Below, piece after piece: positions 40,090-51,300 of a stretch of 64,000 nt of DNA (its first letter is position 1; every line of letters begins with the position of its first letter). The stretch comes from Clostridium saccharobutylicum DSM 13864 (GTDB lineage: Bacteria > Bacillota > Clostridia > Clostridiales > Clostridiaceae). The notes below the pieces were generated by a model that saw only the letters and a list, made by a program, of their open reading frames with translations, did no database searches and was not told the origin of the DNA. Location: assembly GCF_000473995.1 (NCBI RefSeq), contig NC_022571.1, positions 12,501 to 76,500 of the forward strand. The letters are read 5' to 3'. The translations under genes and the position numbers were made by a program.

Positions 40090-43000
40090 ATGCCATTAAA
40101 TAAAGATATAAAAAAGGTTTTAGTTATAGGATCAGGTCCAATAGTTATAGGTCAAGCAGCAGAGTTCGATTACTCAGGAACTCAAGCTTGTGAAGCATTA
40201 AAATCAGAAGGTATAGAGGTTGTACTTATAAACTCAAATCCAGCAACAATCATGACAGATAAAGAAGTTGCAGATAAAATTTATTTGGAACCATTAACAC
40301 TAGAATTTGTTGAAAAAGTTATAGCTAAAGAAAGACCAGATAGCTTACTTGCAGGAATGGGTGGTCAAACAGGACTTAATCTTGCGGTAGAATTAAATGA
40401 TTCTGGAATATTAGAGAAATACAATGTTAAAGTTATCGGAACATCTATCGATTCAATCAAAAAAGGGGAAGATAGAGAATTATTTAGAGATATGATGAAT
40501 GAAATTGGAGAACCAGTTATAAAAAGTGAAATTGTGACTGATTTAAAATCAGGAATGGATTTTGCAAATAAAATTGGATATCCAGTTATAGTTAGACCAG
40601 CTTATACATTAGGTGGATCTGGCGGCGGTATTGCTAACAATGAAGAAGAACTTGAAACCATATTAAAATTAGGACTTCAATTAAGTACAATAGGTCAAGT
40701 TTTACTTGAAAAGAGTGTTAAAGGATGGAAAGAAGTAGAGTATGAAGTAATGAGAGACTCTTATGGAAACTGTATTACTGTATGTAATATGGAAAACATC
40801 GATCCTGTAGGAATACATACTGGAGATAGTATAGTAGTTGCACCATCACAAACTCTTTCTGATAAAGAATATCAAATGCTAAGAACAGCATCAATAAATA
40901 TAATTAATGCTGTAGGTATTGAAGGTGGATGTAATGTACAATTCTCATTAAATCCAAATAGCTTCGAATATGCAGTTATAGAAATTAATCCTAGAGTTTC
41001 AAGAAGTTCAGCTTTGGCATCAAAAGCAACAGGATATCCTATTGCAAAGCTTGCAGCTAAAATTGCCCTTGGATATGGATTAGATGAAATAAAGAATGCT
41101 GTAACACAAAAAACTTATGCATGTTTCGAACCAACACTTGATTATGTTGTAGTAAAAATACCAAAATGGCCTTTTGATAAATTCTTTGGAGCTGATAGAC
41201 AGCTTGGAACAAAGATGATGGCTACTGGTGAAATTATGGCAATTGGTGCTAACTTTGAGCAAGCATTTTTAAAGGGAATTAGAAGTTTAGAAATTGGAAA
41301 ATTCTCTTTAGATCATAAAAAGTTTAAAGAATTAAGTATGTCAGAACTTAAGGAAAGAGTAATGGCTCCAGATGATGAAAGAATCTTTGCATTAGCAGAA
41401 ATGTTAAGAAGAGATTATATGGTAGATAGAATAAACAAAATTACTGGAATAGATATGTTCTTCTTAGAAAAGATTAAATGGATTGTTGAAGAAGAGCAAA
41501 GATTAAAATTAAGTAAGATAGAAGATTTAGATAAAGAGTGGTTACACAATCTAAAGAAAAAGGGATTCTCTGATAAGGCTATATCAGATATGTTAGGAGT
41601 AAGTCCTGATGATATATATAGATTAAGGGATATTTGGAATATAAAGCCTTCATATAAGATGGTTGATACTTGTGGAGGAGAATTTGAAGCATTATCCCCT
41701 TATTATTACTCAACTTACGAACAATATGATGAAGTTGAAGTATCAGATAAGAAGAAAGTTATAGTTTTAGGATCAGGTCCTATAAGAATAGGTCAAGGAA
41801 TTGAATTTGACTATGCTTCAGTACATTGTGTAAAAGCGTTAAAGAAGCTTGGAATTGAAACTATAATAGTTAATAATAATCCAGAAACAGTAAGTACTGA
41901 CTTTGATATATCAGATAAATTATATTTTGAACCGCTAACAGAAGAAGATGTTTTAAATATAATTGAAAAGGAAAGACCAGATGGAGTAATACTTCAATTT
42001 GGAGGCCAAACAGCTATTAAGCTTGCAAACTTCTTAAAAGAACAAAACATCATGACTCTTGGAACTACAGCAGATCAAATTGATATGGCTGAAGACAGAG
42101 AAAAGTTTGATGCATTGTTAGAAAAATTAGGAATATCAAGACCAAAGGGTAAAGGAATATGGTCAGTAGAAGAAGGATTAGAAGAAGCTAAAAAATTAAA
42201 GTTCCCAGTACTTGTTAGACCTTCATATGTAATTGGTGGTCAAGGAATGGAAATAACTCATGATGAAGAAGAATTAACATTCTACTTAGAAAATGCTTTT
42301 GTAAAAGATAAGAAAAATCCAATTCTTATAGATAAATACCTAATGGGTAGAGAAATAGAAGTAGATGCTATATCTGATGGAGAAAATATATTAATACCAG
42401 GTATCATGGAACACTTAGAAAGAGCTGGAGTTCACTCAGGAGATAGTGTTACTATGTATCCAAGCCAAAATATTTCTGATAAGATAAAGGCTGATGTATT
42501 AGAATATACTAAGAAATTAGCTTTAGAAATCGGAATAAAAGGTATGATAAACATTCAATTCATAGAATTCGAAGGAAGTCTATATGTAATTGAAGTTAAT
42601 CCAAGAGCATCAAGAACTGTTCCTTATATTAGTAAGGTAAGTAATGTTCCAATAATAGATTTAGCTACACAAGTAATGCTTGGAGCTAAGTTAACAGATT
42701 TGGGATATGGCACAGATGTATATCCAGAACCAGAATTAGTTTCAGTTAAGGTTCCAGTATTCTCAACTCAAAAGTTGCCTAACGTTGAAGTTTGTTTAGG
42801 ACCTGAAATGAGATCTACAGGAGAAGTTCTAGGAGTAGGTAGAAATGTTAAAGAAGCTTTATATAAGGGATTTGTTGGAGCTAATATGTATCCATCAAAG
42901 GAAAAAGGCAAAATATTAGCAACTATAAATAAACATGATAAAGCAGAATTTTTACCAATAGCAAAAGATCTTGCACAAGTGGGATATAAGTTCATTGCTA

Positions 43001-43299
43001 CTACAGGAACTTGTAAGCTTCTAAGAGATGCAGGAATAGATGCAGAAGAAGTTAGAAAGATAGATGAAGAAGAACCCAATATATTAGATATTGTTAAGCA
43101 AAGAGAAGTAGACTTAGTAGTGAATACACCAACTAAGGGAAATGACTCAAATAGAGATGGATTCTTAATAAGAAGAGCTGCAGTTGAAAGAAACGTAGGA
43201 GTAATAACTGCATTAGATACATTAAGAGCAATTGCAGATGTTGAACTTGAAAAGCTTGATGAGAATAAAAATTTAGAAGTATTCAATATAGCAGAATAA
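40090..43299 (+). CDS. carB: Carbamoyl-phosphate synthase large subunit
   Basis: 1069 residues with the duplicated architecture. The first half (1-400) forms carboxyphosphate ([20 protein letters not shown], then the ATP-grasp [18 protein letters not shown]). An oligomerisation region follows, then the second ATP-grasp half ([36 protein letters not shown]). The C-terminal MGS-like allosteric domain ([15 protein letters not shown]) binds UMP or ornithine in characterised enzymes. Complete, no frameshift. It is co-transcribed with carA. Confidence 0.98.
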   Translation: MPLNKDIKKVLVIGSGPIVIGQAAEFDYSGTQACEALKSEGIEVVLINSNPATIMTDKEVADKIYLEPLTLEFVEKVIAKERPDSLLAGMGGQTGLNLAVELNDSGILEKYNVKVIGTSIDSIKKGEDRELFRDMMNEIGEPVIKSEIVTDLKSGMDFANKIGYPVIVRPAYTLGGSGGGIANNEEELETILKLGLQLSTIGQVLLEKSVKGWKEVEYEVMRDSYGNCITVCNMENIDPVGIHTGDSIVVAPSQTLSDKEYQMLRTASINIINAVGIEGGCNVQFSLNPNSFEYAVIEINPRVSRSSALASKATGYPIAKLAAKIALGYGLDEIKNAVTQKTYACFEPTLDYVVVKIPKWPFDKFFGADRQLGTKMMATGEIMAIGANFEQAFLKGIRSLEIGKFSLDHKKFKELSMSELKERVMAPDDERIFALAEMLRRDYMVDRINKITGIDMFFLEKIKWIVEEEQRLKLSKIEDLDKEWLHNLKKKGFSDKAISDMLGVSPDDIYRLRDIWNIKPSYKMVDTCGGEFEALSPYYYSTYEQYDEVEVSDKKKVIVLGSGPIRIGQGIEFDYASVHCVKALKKLGIETIIVNNNPETVSTDFDISDKLYFEPLTEEDVLNIIEKERPDGVILQFGGQTAIKLANFLKEQNIMTLGTTADQIDMAEDREKFDALLEKLGISRPKGKGIWSVEEGLEEAKKLKFPVLVRPSYVIGGQGMEITHDEEELTFYLENAFVKDKKNPILIDKYLMGREIEVDAISDGENILIPGIMEHLERAGVHSGDSVTMYPSQNISDKIKADVLEYTKKLALEIGIKGMINIQFIEFEGSLYVIEVNPRASRTVPYISKVSNVPIIDLATQVMLGAKLTDLGYGTDVYPEPELVSVKVPVFSTQKLPNVEVCLGPEMRSTGEVLGVGRNVKEALYKGFVGANMYPSKEKGKILATINKHDKAEFLPIAKDLAQVGYKFIATTGTCKLLRDAGIDAEEVRKIDEEEPNILDIVKQREVDLVVNTPTKGNDSNRDGFLIRRAAVERNVGVITALDTLRAIADVELEKLDENKNLEVFNIAE

Positions 43300-43328
43300 A
43301 AAGTTTTAATATAATTTTATAATTAAAT

Positions 43329-43494
43329 TTAGGCACATGAAAATAAATAACAAGTCCAAAGCTACTATGAATATTTTTCATCAGACAAGGAAGCAAAGTG
43401 CCATAATAGTAAGCATATTATGGGATTTTGCTGGCGCAGAATGGTGGAAAATAGGATAGCAGATGGACTTGCTATTTATTTGATTGTGTCTTAA
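43329..43494 (+). repeat. Structured repeat element, copy B (166 bp)
   Basis: The left arm TTAGGCACATGAAAATAAAT continues into AACAAGTCC; the right arm GGACTTGCTATTTATTTGAT ends GTGTCTTAA. AACAAGTCC/GGACTTG and GCTA/TAGC replace the pairs seen in copy A, preserving the stem. The apical part carries a longer hairpin (CCATAATA/TATTATGG). It lies 29 bp after the carB stop. Confidence 0.85.
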
Positions 43495-43526
43495 AAGCCT
43501 TCAAATTTAATTTGAGGGCTTTTTGT
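43493..43526 (+). terminator. Terminator after carB and repeat B
   Basis: AAAAGCCTTCAAAT pairs with a TTTGAGGGCTTTTT arm, and the T-run is part of the arm. It directly abuts repeat copy B. Confidence 0.8.
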
Positions 43527-43657
43527 ATGTTATAAAAATTATTAATACTTTTAATTTAGGATTAAAAGTATCTAATGAGTAAATTCATTAATTATATATT
43601 TAATATTAATTGTGAGTATTGATTAATTTTGTTTAGAAATGCGGTTATTTTGTATAG

Positions 43658-43686
43658 TTGACAAGTGAACATACGTTCTGTATAAT
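43658..43686 (+). promoter_or_regulatory. Consensus promoter of the SOS gene
   Basis: TTGACA (43658-43663), 17-bp spacer, TATAAT (43681-43686), both perfect. The spacer contains a LexA box. Confidence 0.9.
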
Positions 43687-43707
43687 GTAATTCATGAACG
43701 TATGTTT
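43667..43707. promoter_or_regulatory. Two LexA (SOS) operators
   Basis: GAACATACGTTC (43667-43678) is a perfect GAAC-N4-GTTC dyad between the -35 and -10 boxes. GAACGTATGTTT (43696-43707) is a second, one-mismatch site just after the transcription start. Both fit the Gram-positive LexA/DinR box. Confidence 0.88.
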
Positions 43708-43724
43708 GCTAGGGGGCGTGTATT

Positions 43725-43961
43725 ATGAAAGATGCAGGAAATTTTTTTGTAAAATTAAATTGTAAAAATATAGACAATATTCGAAGTTTGATAATAGATA
43801 GGCAAGAAAATTATACAAATCAAAAGGAAAAATACATAATGTGTGCTGGAAAGTATGATAAGAATGGTTGGACACTAGTATTTAGAGCAAAAACCTTCAA
43901 GGAGGCAGAGGAACTCGCAAATCTTAATCCATTTATGAATAACAGAATTAGAGTAAGTTGA
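43725..43961 (+). CDS. SOS-regulated small YciI-like protein
   Basis: 78 residues. The C-terminal part (GWTLVFRAKTFKEAEELANL then NPFM) resembles the end of YciI-like dimeric alpha/beta-barrel proteins, in which the segment before DPF is similar. The N-terminal half is lysine- and asparagine-rich and not diagnostic. No membrane segment or enzyme motif is seen. AGGGGG precedes the ATG. Two LexA boxes over a consensus promoter predict tight repression and strong induction by DNA damage. Function is unknown; a role in the damage response follows only from its control. Confidence 0.8.
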   Translation: MKDAGNFFVKLNCKNIDNIRSLIIDRQENYTNQKEKYIMCAGKYDKNGWTLVFRAKTFKEAEELANLNPFMNNRIRVS

Positions 43962-44007
43962 TTTACATATTTAAGATTATAGGAATAATAACATTTATAT
44001 AAATATA

Positions 44008-44042
44008 AAAAGCTACTTTGTATCTATTAAAGTAGCTTTTTT
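44008..44042. terminator. Bidirectional terminator
   Basis: AAAAGCTACTTT (44008-44019) pairs perfectly with AAAGTAGCTTTT (44029-44040). It lies between the convergent SOS gene and HD-GYP gene. Confidence 0.85.
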
Positions 44043-45150
44043 ATATCTCGTACTGGATATTAGAAATAACAATTGAAAGTGTATCTATCAAATTAATTTT
44101 ACGGCCGATATCATTTGAACGATCACTTTTAATAATCTTGACAATGGGGCGAAGAGGAAAGTTTGGAAGAGTTTCTTCAACTATTCCAATATCACCATTA
44201 CTAAGACTAACAATTGTTCCTTGAGGAAACGGAATTATTATTTTACAAAAAACATCAACCATATCATAATCAAATAATGTGCCAGCGTTAGACATTAGAT
44301 ATTCTAACGCATCACTTGGACACATGGCCCTTTTATATGGTCTATCAGAAGTTAATGCATCATAAACGTCAGCGATACTTACAATTCTTGCTAAATAGCT
44401 AATGTTTTCTCCATCCAGTTTATTAGGATAACCTAGCCCATCAAATCTTTCATGATGTTGTAATGCTATTAGTTTAATATGTGAACTTAAGTCAAAAAAT
44501 TTTCCTAAAAAGTCATAACCATACTGTGGATGATACTTTATTATTTCAAATTCTTCATTGGTTAACTTTCCGGGTTTTTGAAGAATTTCACGTGGAATAA
44601 ATGCCTTTCCAATATCATGAATTAATGCTCCTGTGCAAAGATTAATTAAACTTTTTTTAGGTAAGTTCAAGCTAATCCCAAGGATTATAGATATTACAGC
44701 AACATTTACACAATGAGCATATGTATAATTATCCATACTTTTTATATCTACCAATGAAACTAATAAGTTTTTATTTGATAGTATATTTTCAATTAATTCT
44801 TCAGATATACTGTTAATTGAATTAAAATAATTTTGTTCCTGTTTTGTATAATCGTTAAGTCTACGCTTTTCAAATTTATGATTGGATGCAATTCTTTCTA
44901 TATCGGAAAATGTTTCTTTTATTACAGATACAGATTTTTGTCTTAATTCTGGTTTTATAACATCTTCAATCTCAACTGAGCTATATTCGTCAACTATGTA
45001 AAGTGAAAATATTTTAAGCTGTTTGATTCTATTTATTCTAACATCGTCTAATGTAGAACCAGCTCGAAGTAAAGCACGCCCATCATCACTATATATTGTT
45101 TTTCCTAATATTGAATTTTCTCGTACACATTCAATAGGAATTAATCTCAT
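44041..45150 (-). CDS. HD-GYP domain cyclic-di-GMP phosphodiesterase
   Basis: 369 residues from the ATG at 45150 (MRLIPIECV), with GTGAGGT upstream; a longer frame to 45204 lacks a Shine-Dalgarno. The N-terminal 110 residues form a DUF3391-like or unassigned regulatory part. The catalytic HD-GYP domain has HDIGK, HPQYG and the full signature HHERFDGLGYP, then ARIVSIADVYDALTSDRPY. It should linearise c-di-GMP and lower its level, affecting motility, biofilm or sporulation. No membrane segment. Monocistronic. Confidence 0.92.
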   Translation of the reverse strand: MRLIPIECVRENSILGKTIYSDDGRALLRAGSTLDDVRINRIKQLKIFSLYIVDEYSSVEIEDVIKPELRQKSVSVIKETFSDIERIASNHKFEKRRLNDYTKQEQNYFNSINSISEELIENILSNKNLLVSLVDIKSMDNYTYAHCVNVAVISIILGISLNLPKKSLINLCTGALIHDIGKAFIPREILQKPGKLTNEEFEIIKYHPQYGYDFLGKFFDLSSHIKLIALQHHERFDGLGYPNKLDGENISYLARIVSIADVYDALTSDRPYKRAMCPSDALEYLMSNAGTLFDYDMVDVFCKIIIPFPQGTIVSLSNGDIGIVEETLPNFPLRPIVKIIKSDRSNDIGRKINLIDTLSIVISNIQYEI

Positions 45151-45471
45151 AGTTATATACCTCACCACATTAATAATCTTTATTATATCATAAAAGCGGA
45201 ACAAATTATAAGAAAAAAAGAAGTAATTGTTAAAAAATAAGTAATTATAGGATTTAAAGTTTATACTAGACTTAATTATATATTTGTATATTTACATATT
45301 AAATTATGTTAAGTTTTAATTTCTATATTTTATGATAATTGAAGAAGTGTTAATTTGGGTATGAACTTTAGTTAAATATTAATTTTAAATAATTTGCATG
45401 TGGATTTATTGTAGATAAAGTAATAAAATATTTAAATAGAGAATTTTTAGAAAAAATGGAGTGAGGAGACT

Positions 45472-46257
45472 TTGAATATTAAAAATAGTCCCATAGGATT
45501 TTTTGATTCTGGGGTAGGTGGATTAAGTGTGATGAAAGAAGCTATTGCCATTATGCCAAATGAAGACTTTATATACTTTGGAGATTCACAAAATGCTCCT
45601 TATGGAACTAAGGAGTTAGAGGAAGTTAGAAATCTTACATTAAATGTAGCAGATTTTTTCATGAAAAAGAAAGTTAAAGCTATAGTAGTAGCATGTAATA
45701 CAGCAACGAGTGCTGCTATTGAATTACTTAGAGATAAATATAAAGATACTATAATAATAGGTATAGAGCCAGCATTAAAACCTGCAGTTAAACTTAATAG
45801 AAAAGGCAACATAATAATAATGGCAACACCTATGACTTTAAGAGAAAAAAAGTTTAAATCACTTATGGAAAAATATAAAAATGATTGTAGTATAGTGTCA
45901 TTACCATGTGCAGGTTTAGTGGAATTTATAGAACAAGGAATACTTGAGGGTAAAGAGCTAGAAAATTATTTGAAAGAAAAGCTTAAACCGTATTTAAGTG
46001 AAGATATAGCAGCGATTGTTTTAGGGTGTACACATTACCCATTTATAAAGAATGCATTATCTAAGGTTGTTGGACATGATGTGCCGCTTATTGATGGAGG
46101 AGTTGGAACGTCTCATGAATTAAAAAGAAAGCTAATAGAGAAAGCGTGCTTAACTGATTCAAAGGAAAAAGGAAAAATAATAATTTATAATTCAACTAAT
46201 GATAATAAAATTATAGATTTCTGTTATAATTTAATCAATGCGGAAAATTCAAGGTGA
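45472..46257 (+). CDS. murI: Glutamate racemase
   Basis: 261 residues starting at TTG 45472, with GAGGAG 4-9 nt upstream and no in-frame ATG better placed. The family start [12 protein letters not shown] is clear. Both catalytic cysteines are present ([11 protein letters not shown] and VLGCTHYPF), as is the partner aspartate in [11 protein letters not shown]. It makes D-glutamate for peptidoglycan. The gene stands alone; a repeat element follows it. Confidence 0.96.
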   Translation: MNIKNSPIGFFDSGVGGLSVMKEAIAIMPNEDFIYFGDSQNAPYGTKELEEVRNLTLNVADFFMKKKVKAIVVACNTATSAAIELLRDKYKDTIIIGIEPALKPAVKLNRKGNIIIMATPMTLREKKFKSLMEKYKNDCSIVSLPCAGLVEFIEQGILEGKELENYLKEKLKPYLSEDIAAIVLGCTHYPFIKNALSKVVGHDVPLIDGGVGTSHELKRKLIEKACLTDSKEKGKIIIYNSTNDNKIIDFCYNLINAENSR

Positions 46258-46360
46258 TTTTAAGGGGAAATTACCTAAGTAAATTAGATTTTCGCTATTA
46301 TTACTTAGGTACCTGTATTTTAAATATATGAATTTTAATGCAGAATTTAGACAATAATAT

Positions 46361-46525
46361 TTAGGCACATTCAAATAAATAACAAGTTCATTTGTCAGCC
46401 TATTTTCCATCATGCTGCGTTGGCAAATTGCCCTAATAGGCATGCTAGGAGAGCAATTCACCTCCTTGTCTAATGAAAAATATCCATGGCAGATTAGACT
46501 CGTTATTTATTTTCACGTGCCTTAA
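46361..46525 (-). repeat. Structured repeat element, copy C (165 bp, inverted)
   Basis: Reverse-complemented, it aligns along its whole length with copy A: the same end arms, a GGAG/CTCC hairpin in place of ATGAG/CTCAT with the same loop GTGAATTGCT, and TGCC/GGGCA in place of GACC/GGTC. It sits between murI and the cyclophilin gene, ending 28 bp before the latter's ATG. Confidence 0.85.
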
Positions 46526-46553
46526 TATCTATAATTGAAGGGAGAAATATAGA

Positions 46554-47078
46554 ATGAAGAATCCAATTATTACAATGACTATGGAAAACGGTGGGGTAAT
46601 TAAAGCTGAATTATATCCAGAAGTAGCACCAAATACAGTAAGAAATTTTGTTGATTTAATTAATAGAGGATTTTATGATGGACTAATATTCCATAGAGTT
46701 ATACCAGGTTTTATGATTCAAGGAGGATGTCCGGAAGGCACTGGAATGGGTGGTCCAGGATATTCTATTAAAGGTGAATTTACATCAAATGGATTTAATA
46801 ATACATTAAAACACTCAAGAGGTGTATTATCAATGGCTAGAGCTATGCATCCAGACTCAGCAGGAAGTCAATTCTTTGTTATGGTAGCAGATGCTCCACA
46901 CTTAGATGGTCAATATGCATCATTTGGTAAAGTAATTGAAGGAATGGAAGTTGCTGATAAAATTGTAGCTCAAAAAACTGATGTATATGACAGACCTTAT
47001 GAAGATCAAAAAATAAAGAGTGTTGTAGTTGATATGCAAGGTGAAGAAATTAAAGAACCAGAAATAATAGAAGAATAA
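46554..47078 (+). CDS. Peptidyl-prolyl cis-trans isomerase, cyclophilin type
   Basis: 174 residues, a single cyclophilin domain with no signal peptide, so cytoplasmic. Active-site motifs are FHRVIPGFMIQGGCPEGTG (with the catalytic arginine), GSQFFVMVADAPHLDGQYA and FGKVIEGMEVADKI. It accelerates proline isomerisation in protein folding. AAGGGAG lies before the ATG. The upstream region is mostly repeat C, so its promoter must lie within or just after that element, or transcription reads through from murI. Confidence 0.95.
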   Translation: MKNPIITMTMENGGVIKAELYPEVAPNTVRNFVDLINRGFYDGLIFHRVIPGFMIQGGCPEGTGMGGPGYSIKGEFTSNGFNNTLKHSRGVLSMARAMHPDSAGSQFFVMVADAPHLDGQYASFGKVIEGMEVADKIVAQKTDVYDRPYEDQKIKSVVVDMQGEEIKEPEIIEE

Positions 47079-47112
47079 TATTCATAAAATAAATAGGAAA
47101 AGAGGTGTTTAT

Positions 47113-47481
47113 ATGGCAATAAATTATCAATGTATATTAGCATATGGATTAACGCAAGAGGAACTCGACAAGATACAAAAGAGAAGATTAAAAGTGAAAG
47201 AAGTAACTAATGAGAATGCTTCAATGAGAATAGTAGATATTTTGTGCGAAGAAAGCAAAGAAAATACTTATGCTGAATTGCCAGTAAATGAAAAGGCACT
47301 TATTTTCAATGGATATAATGATAAAGAATTAAGAAATGCCATTAAATTTATTAGAACGTTTATAGAAGGTGGAGTATTGGCTGTAGTTACAGAACAATCT
47401 AGTAAATGGACGTTTAAGGACTTAATGGAACATCTAATAGAAGAAAGAGAATGGTACAAAGCAAAGGGGCAATTAAAGTGA
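47113..47481 (+). CDS. DUF3783 family protein
   Basis: 122 residues, no membrane segment. The phrase EKALIFNGYNDKELRNAIKFIRT and the end region WTFKDLMEHLIEEREW characterise DUF3783, a small conserved clostridial family of unknown function. AAAAGAGG precedes the ATG. Its stop codon overlaps the GTG start of the following XRE gene (GTGA), so the two are translationally coupled and may work together. Confidence 0.82.
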   Translation: MAINYQCILAYGLTQEELDKIQKRRLKVKEVTNENASMRIVDILCEESKENTYAELPVNEKALIFNGYNDKELRNAIKFIRTFIEGGVLAVVTEQSSKWTFKDLMEHLIEEREWYKAKGQLK

Positions 47482-48146
47482 GTCGTGTAGGAGAAAATAT
47501 AAAACAAGCTAGAGAAAAAAATGGAATGACAGTTAAAGTTTTAGCTAAAAAGTTGGGTGTGGCAGAAAAATATTTAAATGAAGTTGAAATGGGAAGAAAA
47601 GTTGCACCTGAATCATTTATAGATAGAGCAGCTAAACTTTTAAAGGCCGATTTAAATGATATAAGTATGGTAGTTACAGATGAGGCATTAATGGAGGAAA
47701 AGAAAACTTTAAGAGAACTTCCAAAGAAAAAAGTAGAAAGTTCAGAAGTTTGGACAGATGCTTTTTCATCAGTTCTTAGAAGTGTTCCAATATACGATTA
47801 CTCATTATCTAATAAAAAGGGATTTAAAGAAATGCCTGTTCATTCAAACAAAATAGAAGGTCATCCGCAGGATAAGGTTTTCTATGTAGAAATAGAAGAT
47901 GATGAAATGAATGGATTTAGAATGTTAAAAGGTGATGTAGCATTTGCGCACACTGTAAAAGAAGTAAGTAATAATGGATTTTTCTTAATTGACTATAAAG
48001 GACAAAGAAAGATAAGACAAGTAAAAGTTTTAGGAAATTCAAAAGTGCTTTTAGTTAGCAATGCAGGAAATTTACTTACTGAGACTATGGAAGTAAAAGA
48101 GTTAAATGTAATCGCTAAATTAGAAAAAGTTGAAATTAAACTTTAA
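47478..48146 (+). CDS. XRE-family regulator with S24-like C-terminal domain
   Basis: 222 residues from GTG 47478, overlapping the previous stop and preceded by AAAGGGG. An N-terminal Cro/CI-type helix-turn-helix (ENIKQAREKNGMTVKVLAKK, then GVAEKYLNEVEMGRK) is joined by a linker to a LexA/S24-like beta domain. Where LexA has the D-S-M serine this protein has D-E-M (EIEDDEMNGFRMLKGD). The lysine region reads GQRKIRQVKV, so autocleavage is unlikely. It is probably a constitutive regulator sensing something by its C-terminal fold. Targets unknown; co-transcribed with the DUF3783 gene. Confidence 0.85.
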   Translation: MSRVGENIKQAREKNGMTVKVLAKKLGVAEKYLNEVEMGRKVAPESFIDRAAKLLKADLNDISMVVTDEALMEEKKTLRELPKKKVESSEVWTDAFSSVLRSVPIYDYSLSNKKGFKEMPVHSNKIEGHPQDKVFYVEIEDDEMNGFRMLKGDVAFAHTVKEVSNNGFFLIDYKGQRKIRQVKVLGNSKVLLVSNAGNLLTETMEVKELNVIAKLEKVEIKL

Positions 48147-48222
48147 TAATATATAGCCAAAATATAAATTGTAAGTTTGACTTATTATTTTATTTCATAG
48201 ATCTAATATAACTAGATATAAC

Positions 48223-48262
48223 AGACTGTTTCAAAAATTATTATTTTGAAACAGTCTATTTT
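48223..48262 (+). terminator. Terminator after the XRE gene
   Basis: AGACTGTTTCAAAA (48223-48236) pairs perfectly with TTTTGAAACAGTCT (48244-48257), then ATTTT. Confidence 0.85.
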
Positions 48263-48364
48263 AATTTATAAAATTTTGCTTAATGACAATTAGATTTTTT
48301 GTTATGTGAAAATATTTAATTGCATAATATAGTAGTGTATATAATTAATAAGGTTGTGGTTATT

Positions 48365-51300
48365 ATGCCAAATTCAGTTGAAGAATTAGCATCTAAAATA
48401 GATACATCATTAGGTTTGCTTACTAATGTACCTAAAGCAATATTAGATAATTTAGGTTATAAGTTTAATGTGGGAAAAGAAGAAAATATCATCGAAGTTA
48501 CAATTTTATATAGGGATACTCCAGAAAATATGAAAAGCGTAGTGGAAGGTTTGGGAGGAGTATTTGAGGATTTAGGATTTAATTTTGGAATAGTAGATTT
48601 ACCCTTAGACAAATTGGATGATTTAGCTAGAAGCAAAAGTGTGCAATATATAGAATTACCTAAAAATTTGTATGAAGCAGATGCAGCAAGTAATATAGCG
48701 TCTTGTGTTCCAGATGTAGTTTCTAATTATAAAGTTTCAGGAAAAGGAGTTTTAATTGGATTTGTTGATTCAGGAATAGATTATACCCATCCAGCATTTA
48801 TGAATAACCAAGGAACGACAAGAATAGAATACATTTATGACTTGAGTGATGGGGGAAAACTTTATAATAAGCAAACTATCAACGAAGCAATAAAAGCACC
48901 AAATCCATTCTCAATAATACCATCAACAGATCTTTCAGGTCATGGAACTCATGTTGTAGGAGATGCTTGTGCTGGAGGAAATATTAATCCGGAATATAAA
49001 GGAGCAGCACCAGATGCATCAATAGCAATGGTTAAAGCATCAAGAGGTGTTTCAATATTAAGTTCACAAATAATGAAAGGTCTTAGATTTTTAGTAGAGA
49101 AAAGTAAAGAGTTGAATATGCCATTGGTTGTTAGTCTTAGTTTAAGTACTAATAATGGAGCACATAATGGAAGTAGTCTATTAGAACAATATATTAGGAC
49201 AGTGGCAAATTTAGAGCGAGCATCTATTGTTATTGCAGCTGGAAATGAAGGCGATGCAGGACATCATACAAGTGGTATTTTAAAATCAAATCCAAATCAA
49301 ACATTTAATATAGCAAGTGATGAAACTGCAATTGTTATGAATTTATATAAGCCTATTTTACCGGAAATAACTCTTACTATAATTAATCCTACAGGGAAAA
49401 GCAGTGGAGTGATAAAGATACAAGAAGGTTATATTCAAGGTAAAATTGCAAAAGATAGATTTGATATATATGTATCAGGTGCAAGACCATTTCAATTAGA
49501 GAGTGAAATTCAAATAATAATTTCTTCACCATTAGGATATTTAGCTGAGGGGGTATGGACTTTAACAATAGGTGTTACTAATAATTACGATGGGGAATAT
49601 TCTATTTGGCTTCCGGTATCTGAAGGACTTAATCCTCAAACTAGGTTTTTAGAACCAATTACATTTAATACTCTAGGAATACCAGCAACTGTTGATAATA
49701 TAATTGCAGTTGGAAGTTATAATCCTATATTAAATAATATTTCTTCATTTAGTGGAAGAGGAAAGCAAGATTCTGGAGGTAGAGTAAGACCAGATTTAGT
49801 TGCGCCAGGAGAAAATATAATGGGACCAGTTCCTAATGGAAGCTATGATAGTAAAACAGGAACATCTATGGCTGCTCCACAAGTAGCTGGGATTTGTGCA
49901 TTAATTATGGAATGGGGAATAATTAAAGGAAATGATCCATATCTATTTGGTCAAAGACTAAAATATTATCTAATAAAAGCAGCAAAGCGAACACGATTAG
50001 ACGTAGTTTATCCTAATCCATCATGGGGATATGGACAAGTATGCGCGCTTGATAGTCTAAACTTAATTGAAGAGGATTTAAGTGCCATATTAACTAGGGG
50101 GAATAAGCGATTTTATGATGCCAATGCACCAGTAACAAATTCAATATATGATAAATATAATATATATAGAAAAAATATTAAGGAGAAAATTACGGTGAAT
50201 ATAAACACTAGGCAAACTACAGCTAATGTGGGAAGATTAAAAGTTCAATGCTTTAAAAGTGATGGGTATATTCCAGTTGACGGAACTAAAGTAACTGTAA
50301 GAACATCAGTGCAATCCGATAATGTAAATAGCATTGAATTAGTCACAAATGTATCTGGATTAACACAGGAAATAGAGTTGCAAGCACCACCAATAGAATA
50401 TTCCTTAGATGAAAATAGTAATCAAACACCATATAGTGCATATGATATAACAGTTGAGCGAAGTGGATTTAATCCAATAGTAATAAAGGGGTGTCAAATA
50501 TTTCCGGGGCAGGTTGCTTATCAAATATGTAATTTAAAAACTAGTTCAGGGCGTGGAATGTATAGACAGGAAGTTATAGAAGTGCTTCCAAATAAGTTAA
50601 ACGGTAATTATCCACCAAAGATTCCAGAGGATGTAGATAAGCCATTACCTAAACCAAGCTCAGGAGTTGTACTTGCTCAACCTGTAGTTCCAGAATATAT
50701 TATAGTTCATCAAGGAAGTCCAAATGATGACTCAGCACCAAATTATAAGGTCCCATTTAAGGATTATATTAAAAATGTTGCTTCTTGTGAAATATATTCA
50801 ACTTGGCCTAAATCAACTATAACAGCAAATATTTTTTGCATGCTATCATTTACGTTAAATAGAATTTATACGGAATGGTATAGAGGCAAAGGAAAAAACT
50901 TTGATGTTACAAGTTCGACTGCATATGATCATGCATTTAATTATGGTAGGAATATATATGATAGCATAAGTGCAGTTGTTGATGAAATTTTTTCCACATA
51001 TATAAGGAGGGTTGGAAAAAAGCAACCTCTTTTAACTCAATATTGTGATGGAAAGAGTGTTACATGTCCAGAATGGTTAAGCCAATGGGGAAGTAAATAT
51101 TTAGGTGATCAAGGTAAATCACCATTTGAAATATTAACAAATTATTATGGGAATGATATTGAACTAGTTACAGCAGAAAAAGTTGCAGGAAGTCCTAAAT
51201 CTTATCCGGGTAATGAGTTAACTATAGGTTCATCTGGAGAATCGGTTAGAACAATACAAAATCAATTAAATAGGATATCTAGGAATTATCCTTTAATACC

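Noticed and set aside
42768..43286. 172-codon minus-strand frame opposite carB
   Set aside because: It mirrors the conserved allosteric domain of CarB and has a composition typical of antisense frames, rich in Ser, Leu and Phe.
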